Shown here: positions 37,142 through 46,450 of the stretch, piece after piece | Layout: every line of letters starts with the position of its first letter | Position numbering within the stretch: the stretch's first letter is position 1 | Source of the DNA: JAEWWD01 sp964440115 | GTDB taxonomy: Bacteria; Bacillota; Clostridia; Christensenellales; CAG-138 | Reading direction: 5' to 3' | DNA length: 64,000 nucleotides | Assembly: GCA_964440115.1 (NCBI GenBank) | Contig: CAYTPV010000002.1 | Coordinates: 494,143-558,142, forward strand | Translations under genes and position numbers: made by a program | Notes under the pieces: generated by a model | Seen by the model: the letters and a program-made list of their open reading frames with translations, nothing else | What the model was told of the DNA's origin: nothing | The model's database searches: none

Positions 37142-38611
37142 ATGAATAGTAAGACGTATGAATTTTGGTTTATCACCGGTTCGCAATTCCTTTATGGAGA
37201 AGAAACGCTCAGGCAAGTGGAAGCGGACAGCCGTGCAATCGTGGCGGGGCTCAATGAATCCGGGCATCTGCCTTTCTCCGTCGTATATAAAGGCACGATG
37301 AAAACAAACGAAGAAATAGCGTCGGTGATCCGCGAAGCCAACTATCAGCAGAGCTGCGCGGGTATCGTTACGTTCTGCCATACGTTTTCCCCCAGCAAAA
37401 TGTGGATCAACGGGCTGGGAATGCTGCAAAAACCCTATTTGCATTTTCATACGCAGTTCAATAAGTGCATACCCAATGAAGAAATTGATATGGACTACAT
37501 GAACCTGCACCAGAGCGCGCATGGAGACAGGGAGCATGGGTTTATAGGTACGCGCATGCGCATCCCCCGCAAAGTGATTGTCGGACACTGGCAGGATGAA
37601 TGCGTTCAGAAAAAGATCGGCAAGTGGATGCGTGCGGCAGTTGGCGTGGTGTTCAGCAAATCCATGAAGGTCATGCGCTTTGGCGATAATATGCGCGAAG
37701 TTGCCGTCACGGAAGGCGACAAAGTAGAAGCGCAGGTCAAGCTGGGCTGGCAGGTCAATACCTGGCCGGTGGGTAAATTGGCGGAGACCATGGATGCCGT
37801 AACGGATGACGAAATAGATACAATGATGGCGTATTATCAAAAGCAATACGCTCTCGCTACGGATGATACAGCAACTGTACGCTATCAGGCGCGTGAAGAG
37901 ATTGCCATCAAACAGCTGCTGGATATGGAAGGCTGCGCGGCGTTCAGCAATACGTTTCAGGATCTGTACGGTATGCGGCAGCTGCCCGGGTTAGCTACGC
38001 AGGATCTGATGGCACGCGGCTATGGCTATGGCGCGGAAGGTGATTGGAAAATCGCGGCCATGACGGCCATTTTAAAAACCATGGGTAGCGGTATGGGAAA
38101 AGGTACCTCGTTTATGGAGGATTACACCTATGATTTTGAAAACGGAATAACGCTCGGAGCGCACATGTTGGAGGTTTGCCCCAGCGTGGCAGCCGAACAG
38201 GCACGCATAGAAGTACATCCGTTGGGGATTGGAGACCGCGAGCCCCCTGCCCGGCTGGTGTTTGAAGGCAAAGCAGGTAAGGCGATTGCGACATGCTTAA
38301 TCGATATGGGCGGCCGCATGCGGCTGATCGTACAGGATGTGGAATGCATCAAGCCCTCGCAGACAATGCCCAACCTGCCCGTAGCGCGCGTGATGTGGAC
38401 CCCCATGCCCAACCTGAATGTCGCTACGGAGGCATGGATCATGGCGGGCGGCGCGCACCATACGGTGCTCAGCTATGACTGCGACGCGGAAATGCTGCGG
38501 GATTGGGCGCGGATGATGGATATTGAATTCGTGCATATCCATGCGGATACCGATCCACGAGAGTTCGAAAAGGAACTGTTCTTAATGGACATTGCGTGGA
38601 AGCTGAAATAG
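37142..38611 (+). CDS. araA: L-arabinose isomerase
   Basis: A 489-residue AraA converting L-arabinose to L-ribulose. The N-terminal FWFITGSQFLYGEETLRQVE, the catalytic Glu region around AEGDWKIAAMTA and TSFMEDYTYDFENG, and the C-terminal metal-site GGAHHTVLSYD are all present. Length matches the family (about 490-500). It lies 24 bp after the kinase and 9 bp before araD. Confidence 0.97.
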   Translation: MNSKTYEFWFITGSQFLYGEETLRQVEADSRAIVAGLNESGHLPFSVVYKGTMKTNEEIASVIREANYQQSCAGIVTFCHTFSPSKMWINGLGMLQKPYLHFHTQFNKCIPNEEIDMDYMNLHQSAHGDREHGFIGTRMRIPRKVIVGHWQDECVQKKIGKWMRAAVGVVFSKSMKVMRFGDNMREVAVTEGDKVEAQVKLGWQVNTWPVGKLAETMDAVTDDEIDTMMAYYQKQYALATDDTATVRYQAREEIAIKQLLDMEGCAAFSNTFQDLYGMRQLPGLATQDLMARGYGYGAEGDWKIAAMTAILKTMGSGMGKGTSFMEDYTYDFENGITLGAHMLEVCPSVAAEQARIEVHPLGIGDREPPARLVFEGKAGKAIATCLIDMGGRMRLIVQDVECIKPSQTMPNLPVARVMWTPMPNLNVATEAWIMAGGAHHTVLSYDCDAEMLRDWARMMDIEFVHIHADTDPREFEKELFLMDIAWKLK

Positions 38612-38620
38612 GGAAAACAT

Positions 38621-39313
38621 ATGCTGGAAGCGTTAAAGCAAAGCGTATACGAAGCCAATATGCTGCTGCCCAAATACGGACTGGTAACGTTCACGTGGGG
38701 CAACGCAAGCGGGATAGACAGAGAATCCGGCCTGATGGTGATTAAGCCCAGCGGTGTAGAGTACGATACCATGCGTCCGGAGGATATGGTTGTACTGGAA
38801 CTCTCGACCGGCAGGCAGGTGGAGGGAGCGTTGCGCCCTTCTTCCGATACCGCTACGCACCTTCAGCTCTATCGCGCTTTTGCGGATATCGGAGGCGTCG
38901 TTCATACTCACAGTCGTTGGGCAACCATTTTCTCGCAGGCGCGGCGGGGCATTCCCGCGTTGGGAACTACCCACGGTGACTATTTTTATGGCGAGATCCC
39001 GTGTACGCGGCTGATGACCCCTGAGGAAATAGAGGGCGAATATGAGAGAGAAACGGGAAATGTGATTATAGAAACTTTTGCAGGGCGGTCGCCGACACAG
39101 ATCCCCGCGATCTTGGTGGCCAGCCACGGCCCGTTTACCTGGGGTAAAGATGCGCATGAAGCGGTACACAACGCGGTGGTGCTCGAAGAAGTCGCCTTTA
39201 TGGCATGGCATGATGCAAGCATGCATCCGGATATAGCGCCCATGCAGCAGGAATTGTTGGATAAGCACTATTTGCGCAAGCATGGATTGCATGCGTATTA
39301 TGGACAAAGATAA
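38621..39313 (+). CDS. araD: L-ribulose-5-phosphate 4-epimerase
   Basis: A 230-residue class II aldolase-fold epimerase producing D-xylulose 5-phosphate. Substrate-site motifs TWGNASGIDRE and KPSGVEYD, the zinc ligands in VHTHSRWAT (His-x-His) and the catalytic segment LVASHGPFTWG are intact. The C-terminal region includes YYGQR. Last gene of the arabinose operon, followed by a terminator. Confidence 0.96.
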   Translation: MLEALKQSVYEANMLLPKYGLVTFTWGNASGIDRESGLMVIKPSGVEYDTMRPEDMVVLELSTGRQVEGALRPSSDTATHLQLYRAFADIGGVVHTHSRWATIFSQARRGIPALGTTHGDYFYGEIPCTRLMTPEEIEGEYERETGNVIIETFAGRSPTQIPAILVASHGPFTWGKDAHEAVHNAVVLEEVAFMAWHDASMHPDIAPMQQELLDKHYLRKHGLHAYYGQR

Positions 39314-39378
39314 CAGTCCTTGAGCTTATTCTTTTCCTTAATGATAGGGATCAACCGTAATATTTGATGCCCCGAAGA

Positions 39379-39426
39379 GCCCGCCGTGCAAGTATGCTCC
39401 CGTCTTGCCGGCGGGCATCTTTTTTT
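39379..39426 (+). terminator. Terminator of the arabinose operon
   Basis: GCCCGCCG (39379-39386) pairs with CGGCGGGC (39409-39416), a 22-base loop between, then ATC and a T run. An outer GATGCCC/GGGCATC pairing (from 39366) may compete with it. Confidence 0.75.
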
Positions 39427-39480
39427 CAGCTTGAATATGGCTCTATAATGTCGTTTACTCTCCGGTGTTTGACAACAGTG

Positions 39481-40917
39481 CTATACTAGCTGACGTTCGG
39501 CTTCATGTTCTTCGATATACAATTCCAACTCTGCTTTGAGTAAGGAAAGACCATGTGACATAGCTTCGCGTGTGAGCCCTGCATACCCCAGAATAATCTG
39601 ATGGGTATGGTCGCCTTTGGTAAGCGAATGGCTTTCGACAGGAACGACATATATTCCGGATTGAAAAAGCCGCCGGACCAATTCCTCGTTAAAATCGACG
39701 CCTTCAAATTCCGCAACAACATGCATTCCAGCAGAGGCTCCGTGTATGCGGACACGATCTTCAAAACTTTGATGCAAAAGCTCAATTAAGCAATTGCGGC
39801 GATTTTTATATTCTTTTTTCATACGGCGAATATGGCGTTCCAAATCTCCGTTTTCAATAAACCGCATCAGTGCAAGCTGGTAAGCGGAATTGGAATGGTG
39901 ATCAGAAAGCCGCTTCGATTCCCGCATTTGAGGGACCAGACTCATCGGTACGACGAGATATCCCAGCCGGATGGAGGGGAACAGGACCTTGCTGAAAGTA
40001 CCGGTATAAATCACATGTTCACAATCGAGCTCGAACAGAGAGTTGGGTGGGGGAGTATCATAGGTAAACTCGCTGTCATAGTCGTCCTCCAGCAGATATG
40101 CCCCGGACCGTCGTGCAAACTCGATCAACTCCACTCTTCGCTGCATCGGCAATATACCGCCCATAGGAAACTGGTGGGATGGAGTCGTGAAAATGAGCAC
40201 AGGTTTTCCGTCTACAGGAAACAGCTTCGGCTGTATACCCTGTGCATCGACTTCAAAAGGCCTGATGTTATTTGTGTAATAGGAGAATATCTGTTTCACG
40301 TTTATGTTTGTCGGGTTTTCTATCCACACTTCGCTTTTCGGATGAAGCAGGCACTTAGCAGCCAGTGACAAACCCTGTTTTGTTCCGGCTGTAACAATGA
40401 TTTGTTCTGGATTGCATGAGATTCCCCTTGCCTTTTTCAGATACGCGCTAAGAACGCTTCTCAACTCTGGTCGCCCTTGCGGATCATCATAGCCGAGTGC
40501 CGAAACAGGCGCGTTCAAAAATGCGTGGGAGACGGCTCGGTTCCATTTTTCTCTCGGAAACAAATCGAGCGCGGGAATCCCGCTATCGAAATTGATTATA
40601 TTCTCTGTGATGACTAAATCCGAAAGAGAAGCTGTCTGTTGATTGTTGACAGTATTTATTTGCGGTTCATACTTAACGCCGGAATTGACGTAAAAACCGG
40701 AACCGGCAGCACTGTAAACTGCGCCTTCCGATACCAGTATGTCGTAAGCTGTCAGCACGGTATTTCTGGCAACGCAAAGTTCTTGGCTTAGGTCGCGGGA
40801 CGAGGGCAGTGCTTTTCCTGCTTCCAATTCGCCGGACAATATCTTCTTCCGGATTTCCGTATATATCTGCCGGGTATAAGAACGCTTCTTCGTATCATCC
40901 AAATAGATGTGCAGCAT
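39481..40917 (-). CDS. MocR/PdxR-type regulator (GntR helix + aminotransferase domain)
   Basis: A 478-residue fusion. A GntR winged helix (about 1-75; LPSSRDLSQELCVARNTVLTAY) is followed by an aminotransferase-fold domain (about 110-470) with the PLP-lysine region YTGTFSKVLFPSIRLGYLV and VTAGTKQGL. Such regulators sense PLP or an amino-compound adduct of it. It is transcribed away from an EamA-type transporter, whose gene is the most likely target. No pdxST genes are nearby, so a role other than vitamin B6 synthesis is likely, perhaps control of export of an amino acid. Confidence 0.88.
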   Translation of the reverse strand: MLHIYLDDTKKRSYTRQIYTEIRKKILSGELEAGKALPSSRDLSQELCVARNTVLTAYDILVSEGAVYSAAGSGFYVNSGVKYEPQINTVNNQQTASLSDLVITENIINFDSGIPALDLFPREKWNRAVSHAFLNAPVSALGYDDPQGRPELRSVLSAYLKKARGISCNPEQIIVTAGTKQGLSLAAKCLLHPKSEVWIENPTNINVKQIFSYYTNNIRPFEVDAQGIQPKLFPVDGKPVLIFTTPSHQFPMGGILPMQRRVELIEFARRSGAYLLEDDYDSEFTYDTPPPNSLFELDCEHVIYTGTFSKVLFPSIRLGYLVVPMSLVPQMRESKRLSDHHSNSAYQLALMRFIENGDLERHIRRMKKEYKNRRNCLIELLHQSFEDRVRIHGASAGMHVVAEFEGVDFNEELVRRLFQSGIYVVPVESHSLTKGDHTHQIILGYAGLTREAMSHGLSLLKAELELYIEEHEAERQLV

Positions 40918-41039
40918 GATGTGTTCCTCACAAACTGGCTCAATAAATCATGCAAATAACTGTTTCTTTAATATACCGGATATCTGTGCTTTCATTATAG
41001 CGTAATACATTTGTGTGTGCAAGTTTGAAAGGCAATACT

Positions 41040-41939
41040 ATGAATTTGAAAAACAGCTTTCATCCATATGCCGCTCTCACCATTCTCTTTTGGTCTTTGA
41101 CCTATGTTCTGACACGGCTCACACTGCACTATTTTTCAGCATTCTCGCTGGGGTTCTTAAGGTATTTCATTGCATCGTGCACTCTGCTGGCGGTTGCGAT
41201 TATTACGAAAATGAAATTGCCGCGCCGAGCCGATTTGCTGTGGCTTGCTGCGTCCGGTGGCACAGGGTTCTTTCTTTACATGATTGCGTTCAATCAAGGG
41301 CAAGCCATGGTTACGGCTTGTACCGGCAGCGTGGTGCTTGCAACAGTTCCCGTTATTACGGCTTTACTTGCCCGCATCTTTTACCATGAGAAATTGCGGA
41401 GTTTTCAATGGGCGGCGATTTTGATTGAGTTCATAGGCGTCATCATATTAACGTTAATGAACGGTGTGCTTTCCGTGAATACCGGCTTGCTTTGGCTCTT
41501 CATTGCCGCGCTGTGTTTGAGCACATATAATCTGATCCAACGCAGACTGATCAGGAGTTATACTTCCTTTCAGGCCTCTGCTTACAGTATATTATTTGGG
41601 ACAATTCTGCTGGCGATTTTTGCACCTGCTTCTATTCGTGAAATCCCCCACGTACCCGCCATCCAGTTTGTATATATCGCGATAATGGGCATATTTTCCA
41701 GTGCAATCGCCTATGCTGCATGGGCAAAGGCGTTTTCTCTTGCCAAACAGACGTCGCAGGTGAGCAACTATATGTTTATTACTCCTTTCCTGACAAGCAT
41801 TCTGGGTTTTTTGATTGCCGGGGAAATTCCTGACCATGCAACCCTGCTGGGGGGCGGAGTGATACTGCTTGGTGTTTTCATATTCAATTTTGGAGGAAAG
41901 TTTTATGGATTGTCCTGTGATCAGAAAAATCAGATTTGA
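41040..41939 (+). CDS. EamA/DMT-family transporter
   Basis: A 299-residue permease with ten membrane helices in two EamA repeats, typical of exporters of metabolites or amino acids (RhaT/YdcZ-like DMT superfamily). FWSLTYVLTRLTLHYFSAF near the start and the late SSAIAYAAWAKAFSLAKQTSQVSN are family features. The ATG at 41040 has a modest AAAGG site; an earlier in-frame ATG at 41013 lacks one. It is divergent from the MocR-type regulator. The substrate is unknown. Confidence 0.85.
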   Translation: MNLKNSFHPYAALTILFWSLTYVLTRLTLHYFSAFSLGFLRYFIASCTLLAVAIITKMKLPRRADLLWLAASGGTGFFLYMIAFNQGQAMVTACTGSVVLATVPVITALLARIFYHEKLRSFQWAAILIEFIGVIILTLMNGVLSVNTGLLWLFIAALCLSTYNLIQRRLIRSYTSFQASAYSILFGTILLAIFAPASIREIPHVPAIQFVYIAIMGIFSSAIAYAAWAKAFSLAKQTSQVSNYMFITPFLTSILGFLIAGEIPDHATLLGGGVILLGVFIFNFGGKFYGLSCDQKNQI

Positions 41940-42393
41940 GGAATTGGACGCCTGCGCCGGAATAATCAGGGATAGCTTTGCCACTGTAGCCAAGCAATTC
42001 CGTTTGACCCGCCAAAACTGCCCTACCAACGGCGCTTTTATCGAGAGTTCATGGCTGGAAACAGAGTGGCACAAAGGCATTTTGATGTACGGCCTCTACT
42101 CTGATCAAACCTTGGCGGGCTTTATGCAGCTCGAACAAAAAACTCCCGAAATCTATGAGTTGAAAAAACTGGCTGTCAGGCCGGAGTATCGGCACCTGGG
42201 TTATGGAACCATGCTTTTGTCGTTTGCAAAGCAAGCTGCCATAGAGCTTGGGGCGAATAAAATCACGATTGGAATCATTGAGGAAAATGTGGTTTTGAAA
42301 AAGTGGTATCAGAGAAACGGGTTCATCCATACAGGTACGAAAAAGTTTGAAAATCTGCCATTCACCGCTGGGTTTATGGAACTGTCCATATAA
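41905..42393 (+). CDS. GNAT-family N-acetyltransferase
   Basis: A 162-residue acetyltransferase. The acetyl-CoA loop is at about 91-105 (VRPEYRHLGYGTMLL), followed by the YQRNGFIHTGTKKF C-terminal motif. A GGAGG at 41891-41895 selects ATG 41905, so the gene overlaps the end of the EamA gene by 35 bases and is probably translated from the same message. Acetylation of an amine or amino acid could link it to the exporter, but the substrate is unknown. Confidence 0.85.
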   Translation: MDCPVIRKIRFEELDACAGIIRDSFATVAKQFRLTRQNCPTNGAFIESSWLETEWHKGILMYGLYSDQTLAGFMQLEQKTPEIYELKKLAVRPEYRHLGYGTMLLSFAKQAAIELGANKITIGIIEENVVLKKWYQRNGFIHTGTKKFENLPFTAGFMELSI

Positions 42394-42450
42394 TGCAGCA
42401 GCAGCGCAGTGGCTGGATATAAGAATTTATAAAATATCGAGGAGGAATGA

Positions 42451-42891
42451 ATGAAAATGACAAACATGAATGACGCTGCCGAAAAGGCCGGGCAGCTGTA
42501 TGCGGGAAATTTCCACTGCTGTGAAGCAATTGTGCTGGCAGTAAGCGAATACATGGGGATGAAAGATGATCTTCTTTTAAAAGTCAGCACCCCCTTTGGC
42601 GGTGGCATGATCAACAACGGAGCAACTTGCGGTGCGCTGCTTGCCGCATATATCTGTATGGGGATTTTCAGAGGCAGAAGCTCTGAAAACGAAAGCAGGG
42701 AGAATGCCTGTGTGCCCGCCAATCGTATTTTTCAGCAGTTTTGCTGCAAATACGGATCGTCAAACTGCCGGGATATCGTGGGCTATGATAAAAAAGACCC
42801 CAAGGCTGTAGAATTGTATGGCCAAAATGTCAAGAACGAGGTATGCATTCCTTTGAAAAGGAAGTTACCCGATGGATTTTGGAGGAATTAA
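42451..42891 (+). CDS. C_GCAxxG_C_C family protein
   Basis: A 146-residue protein with the family's spaced cysteines: HCCEA near residue 26, TCGALLAA near 58, later CCKYG and NC. These proteins are assigned to a redox family found widely in anaerobes and may carry a metal or electron, but the role is not settled. AGGAGG precedes the ATG, 57 bp after the acetyltransferase, so it probably shares the operon. Confidence 0.85.
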   Translation: MKMTNMNDAAEKAGQLYAGNFHCCEAIVLAVSEYMGMKDDLLLKVSTPFGGGMINNGATCGALLAAYICMGIFRGRSSENESRENACVPANRIFQQFCCKYGSSNCRDIVGYDKKDPKAVELYGQNVKNEVCIPLKRKLPDGFWRN

Positions 42892-42936
42892 ATCGTGATT
42901 GAATCCTACTCAGCGATTTGGTGATAAGAGCACAAG

Positions 42937-42967
42937 ACCCGCTACCGCTCCAAGATAGCGGGTTTTT
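42937..42967 (+). terminator. Terminator after the C_GCAxxG_C_C gene
   Basis: ACCCGCTA / TAGCGGGT with an 11-base loop and a T tail. Confidence 0.8.
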
Positions 42968-43173
42968 CGATTGCCATTGCAACCCAGTTGGCGGATGATC
43001 GGCAGTTTGATACATGGATGTGTATGTAATATGTAATTATAGCTAATATATGTAATACAGCCTGTTCTCACCTTCATGACCAATAACCATACATACAAAT
43101 GTCACGCCAGGTAAGTTATGATAGATAACGTGACGTCGACACTGTGGTTGAAGTTAATATGAAGGAGGTTCCT

Positions 43174-43950
43174 ATGAACAAACTCAAAAGTTTTGTGGCA
43201 GTAGCTACCTGCGCGATATTAATCATATTCGGTGCAAATACAGCTTTAGCTGCTACCTATAAAGTAGCTCCCAAAGACTCGTTATATACGATCAGTCAGT
43301 TATTCAATACGTCAACGGACAAGCTGGTTGCCAGAAACTCTCTGAAAACTACTGAAATACGTCCCGGCCAGAAACTGGATGTTCCGGCAAAGAAATATAA
43401 GGTTAAAAAAGGCGATAAACTAGCAAAGATAGCAAAGAAATACAATGTATCAGTTGCAGCCATCAATCAGGCCAATCATCTAACTTCCGCAAAGTTAGTA
43501 AGAGGAAAGGTGCTTTTAATACCTTCTGCATCGTCCGTCAGCGCATCCAAAACGGTATCAAGTTCATCTAAAGCTGTCATTCAGTATACTTCATCGGAGC
43601 TTGATTTGCTGGCCAGATTGATTACTGCTGAGGCAGGCGGGGAATCCTACAGTGCAATGGTGGGGGTAGGCGGTGTAGTCGTAAATCGGGTACAAAGCAC
43701 TCAATGGCCCAATAGTATCAGCAAGGTTATCAATCAAGTATCTGGCGGGTATTATCAGTTCACCCCGGTCAAGAACGGCTGGATCAAAAAAGCTGCAACT
43801 GATGAAGCAAAAAAAGCAGCGATGGCTGCGATCAACGGCAGCGATACCAGCAAAGGCGCAATGTTTTATTTTGATGACAGTTCAAAAAATCAGTGGCTTT
43901 GGTCTAAGCCGATAACAAACCGGATAGATCATATGGTTTTCGTAAAATAG
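43174..43950 (+). CDS. Secreted cell-wall hydrolase: two LysM domains + SleB/CwlJ-type domain
   Basis: A 258-residue exported protein. Signal peptide about 1-26 (ending ALA), LysM domains at about 28-70 and 74-118 (YKVAPKDSLYTISQLF and YKVKKGDKLAKIAKKY), a Ser-rich linker, then a Hydrolase_2 domain (about 145-258) with LITAEAGGESYSAMVGVGGVVVNRV. That domain is the lytic part of SleB and CwlJ, which open the spore cortex at germination. Its presence suggests a spore-forming relative, although vegetative wall turnover is possible. An AAGGAGGT site at 43162-43169 sets the start. Confidence 0.9.
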   Translation: MNKLKSFVAVATCAILIIFGANTALAATYKVAPKDSLYTISQLFNTSTDKLVARNSLKTTEIRPGQKLDVPAKKYKVKKGDKLAKIAKKYNVSVAAINQANHLTSAKLVRGKVLLIPSASSVSASKTVSSSSKAVIQYTSSELDLLARLITAEAGGESYSAMVGVGGVVVNRVQSTQWPNSISKVINQVSGGYYQFTPVKNGWIKKAATDEAKKAAMAAINGSDTSKGAMFYFDDSSKNQWLWSKPITNRIDHMVFVK

Positions 43951-43957
43951 CTTGCAT

Positions 43958-44012
43958 AAAAGAAGGCATCGCAAAATAACTTATAAAGTTATACGCGATG
44001 TCTTCTTTTTTA
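43958..44012 (+). terminator. Terminator after the LysM hydrolase gene
   Basis: AAAAGAAGGCATCGC / GCGATGTCTTCTTTT with an inner AACTT/AAGTT hairpin and a T run; one G-T mismatch in the stem. Confidence 0.88.
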
Positions 44013-44411
44013 CCTCGGCAACGGCATCCATTGACTTGATCCTCTCAAACGCTCAGAGGAATGCCGAAGCGTACCTCGAATCCGCCCTGTCGCGGTTGCC
44101 TGCCTCAATCCATCCCTTCTGCCCCAGCGAGAAATTTACGCCGGAAAGCGCTTCAGTCTGCATTTCACCAATGGTAGATCTTTCTGACATCTTCAAAACA
44201 TTTATATTCCTGCATATCCATACTCCCGCATTGTACAAAAAAGTATAATTAATGCAAATTTAGACACAAAAATAAAAAAGATTATGGAACGATATAGAGA
44301 CCCGATTATCGCGATGCAGCATGTATGTGCAAGACAGCATCCGGCATGGTATAATGCATGCTGTTACCGCTTTGCGGTGGTACTTCCATATATCAACAGT
44401 GTGAGGTTAAC
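44013..44411. other. Intergenic region, possible gene remnant
   Basis: About 400 bp with no supported gene. On the minus strand around 44150-44200 a short stretch reads TIGEMQTEALSGVNFSL, which resembles the N-terminus of an ABC ATPase of the macrolide-exporter type, but no Walker motif follows. If real it is a small decayed remnant. The plus-strand gene for the DUF4317 protein begins right after, behind GAGG at 44403-44406. Confidence 0.3.
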
Positions 44412-45551
44412 ATGAACGAAAAAGAGATACGGGAAATTCGTCGCCGTTTCAGACCGGATAAAAGCATGATCGGCAATGTATACGGCTGTTATGTCAATGA
44501 GGAGCGGAAGATTGTAGCTACTTTTGAAGAATTCCTCTCGAGCATGCAGCAGGAGGACTCGGAACGTTTTCTTACTCTGCTGAAAAAGTCGTTATCCGGC
44601 TCTCTCGGAAAAAATCTGGTCAATATAGAATTCAGCGCCAAACAAGTGATGGACAGCGACGAGCACAAGCTGTTATCCATGCTCCGTCAGGATGGGCTGA
44701 AGAATTCAGATATGCTGCAAACCTTCTATCAGCATGTTACGGAAACGCTCAAAATGGAAAGCAACTATCTAATCCTCCTGACTCATGACGTGTATTCTGT
44801 GCCGTATAGGGCAAAGGATGATGAGCTGCAGAGGGACGCTTCCGACGAGGAATTCAGTTACATACTCTGCAGCATATGCCCGGTGAAACTAAGTCCCGCG
44901 GAGTTGAGTTATCAGCTCGTAGAGAACCGATTCCATACCGCCTCGCAAGGCTATGTGGTATCCGCTCCGGAACTGGGCTTTCTGTTTCCGGCCTTTGATG
45001 ACAGGGCCGCCAACATTTATGGCGCGCTGTACTATATGAAGAACGCTGCGGAGAATCATCAGGAATTTATCGATGCGATATTCCATGTGGAACCGCCCAT
45101 GCCGGCTGCCGCGCAGAAGGAGCTGTTTCAAACCATATTAACAGAAACGCTCAAGGAAGAGTGCAGCCTCACGGTGGTGCAGGCTGTCCACGAACATCTG
45201 AGCGAAATGATAGACCGGCACAAGGAAAACAAGGAGCCTGACCAGCTGCTGCTCTCTCAAAGGGAAATTGGGGCGGTACTGCAGGAGTGCGGCGTTTCAG
45301 AAGAGCATGTTCAGGATTTTGCCGCTTCCTTTGACGCGCAGTTCGGTGAAGACGCCCAAATTCCGCCCGCCAATGTGATCGACAAAAGGCAGTTCGTGAT
45401 TAAAACGCCGGATGTGGTGATCAAAGTCGATCCGGAGCGGAGCGATCTGATTGAAACGCGGGTGATCAACGGCAGCAGGTATATCCTCATTCCGGCAGAT
45501 GCCGGTGTGGAGGTCAATGGGGTGAACGTAACGGTTGGAATGGATATTTGA
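44412..45551 (+). CDS. DUF4317 family protein, unknown function
   Basis: A 379-residue soluble protein of a family common in Clostridia, with no known function. The beginning NEKEIREIRRRFRPDKSMIGNVYGCYV and the middle SYILCSICPVKLSPAEL with FDDRAANIYGALYY are conserved features. The C-terminus ends in a compact beta-rich part (residues about 330-379, with INGSRYILIP). No membrane segment or known catalytic motif is seen. The start at 44412 is chosen over 44358 by ribosome site. Monocistronic. Confidence 0.85.
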   Translation: MNEKEIREIRRRFRPDKSMIGNVYGCYVNEERKIVATFEEFLSSMQQEDSERFLTLLKKSLSGSLGKNLVNIEFSAKQVMDSDEHKLLSMLRQDGLKNSDMLQTFYQHVTETLKMESNYLILLTHDVYSVPYRAKDDELQRDASDEEFSYILCSICPVKLSPAELSYQLVENRFHTASQGYVVSAPELGFLFPAFDDRAANIYGALYYMKNAAENHQEFIDAIFHVEPPMPAAAQKELFQTILTETLKEECSLTVVQAVHEHLSEMIDRHKENKEPDQLLLSQREIGAVLQECGVSEEHVQDFAASFDAQFGEDAQIPPANVIDKRQFVIKTPDVVIKVDPERSDLIETRVINGSRYILIPADAGVEVNGVNVTVGMDI

Positions 45552-45688
45552 ATAAATCAGCGATGAGGAGTGTCCTTGGAGTTTTGTTTGCCGAAACGGT
45601 ACTCCAATGAAAAAAGGCCTCGGAGATCTGTAAGGATCTTCACGTGCTCGCGGATCGGATTATTAATCAATTTAATGCATAGCGAGGA

Positions 45689-45945
45689 ATGATAGGCACC
45701 GGCAATCGCGAGGCAGGTCTGCCGATGGAGATTGATCTATCAAAGCTCCAAGACAGCACGGATGTGCTTTCGGATGGCATATTCAAGGCATCCGCGCTTC
45801 AAGACTTGTAAAAAAACATGAGGATGCCTTCCGGCTGCCCACACTTTGTGAATATATGGGGACTGGTGCATCGGTGTTTTATGCACTTAACAAGCATATG
45901 GATGACGAGGTGCGCATAAAGAGGGTTATAGTTGAAATCGAATAG
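45689..45945 (+). pseudogene. Degenerate small coding region split over two frames
   Basis: A short ORF at 45689-45811 (MIGTGNREAG to KASALQDL, 40 codons, ribosome site GCGAGG) stops early. A second frame is open from about 45775 to the stop at 45943 and reads in the style of a real protein (FRLPTLCEYMGTGASVFYAL, DDEVRIKRVIVEIE). The two overlap near 45775-45811, as expected after a one-base deletion or insertion. The family is not recognised. The stretch from here to 47205 contains another frameshifted gene, so it may be a decaying foreign segment. Confidence 0.35.
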
Positions 45946-46046
45946 GCTTTATGCTTTCAGCACCCGTGTTGGATGCCTGCACGTTACTCCCATATTCGGC
46001 ACAATGGGTTGCTGTAAGGCGCAATTATCGAAGGGAGATACATGGT

Positions 46047-46310
46047 ATGAACACGGCGGATTTGACTGCACAAGAGCTGGAGGCGAAGCTTTGGAGCGAC
46101 GACCTCAACTCTGCTTTTGCCGGTGTAACTGACGCGGATTTTGACAGGCTGCTGATCGATGTATATGATGCAAACGGCTATCCCTTCATGGATGAATTCG
46201 AGTACATCGACGCCTGTATCTGCAACAGCGACGTGGAAAAACGGCGGGCTGTGTTCCACACATGGCGGGAGGAACAGAATACGGATAATGGTCCTGCTTA
46301 TGCAGATTGA
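46047..46310 (+). CDS. Small acidic protein of unknown function
   Basis: An 87-residue hydrophilic, acidic protein (pattern ELEAKLWSDDL, DADFDRLLIDVYD, YIDACICNSDVE). Ribosome site AAGGGAG at 46031-46037 supports the ATG at 46047. No domain is recognised. It lies between a degenerate ORF and a broken phosphoesterase gene and could itself be a relic. Confidence 0.45.
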   Translation: MNTADLTAQELEAKLWSDDLNSAFAGVTDADFDRLLIDVYDANGYPFMDEFEYIDACICNSDVEKRRAVFHTWREEQNTDNGPAYAD

Positions 46311-46450
46311 TCGGAACGCTTCGTATTAATGAAGAAGGGGAATCTGCGTGAAATATTAGAATGCGGTTAACGGGAATACTGTTTTAGAAGAAATCGCGAA
46401 TATTGCGCAGCATGACGAAGCTACCACGGGAAGGAGCTTCCAATCAATAT

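Noticed and set aside
44053..44238. Minus-strand reading frame resembling the start of an ABC ATPase
   Set aside because: Only about 17 residues look similar and no Walker A motif follows, so it is mentioned only as a possible remnant.
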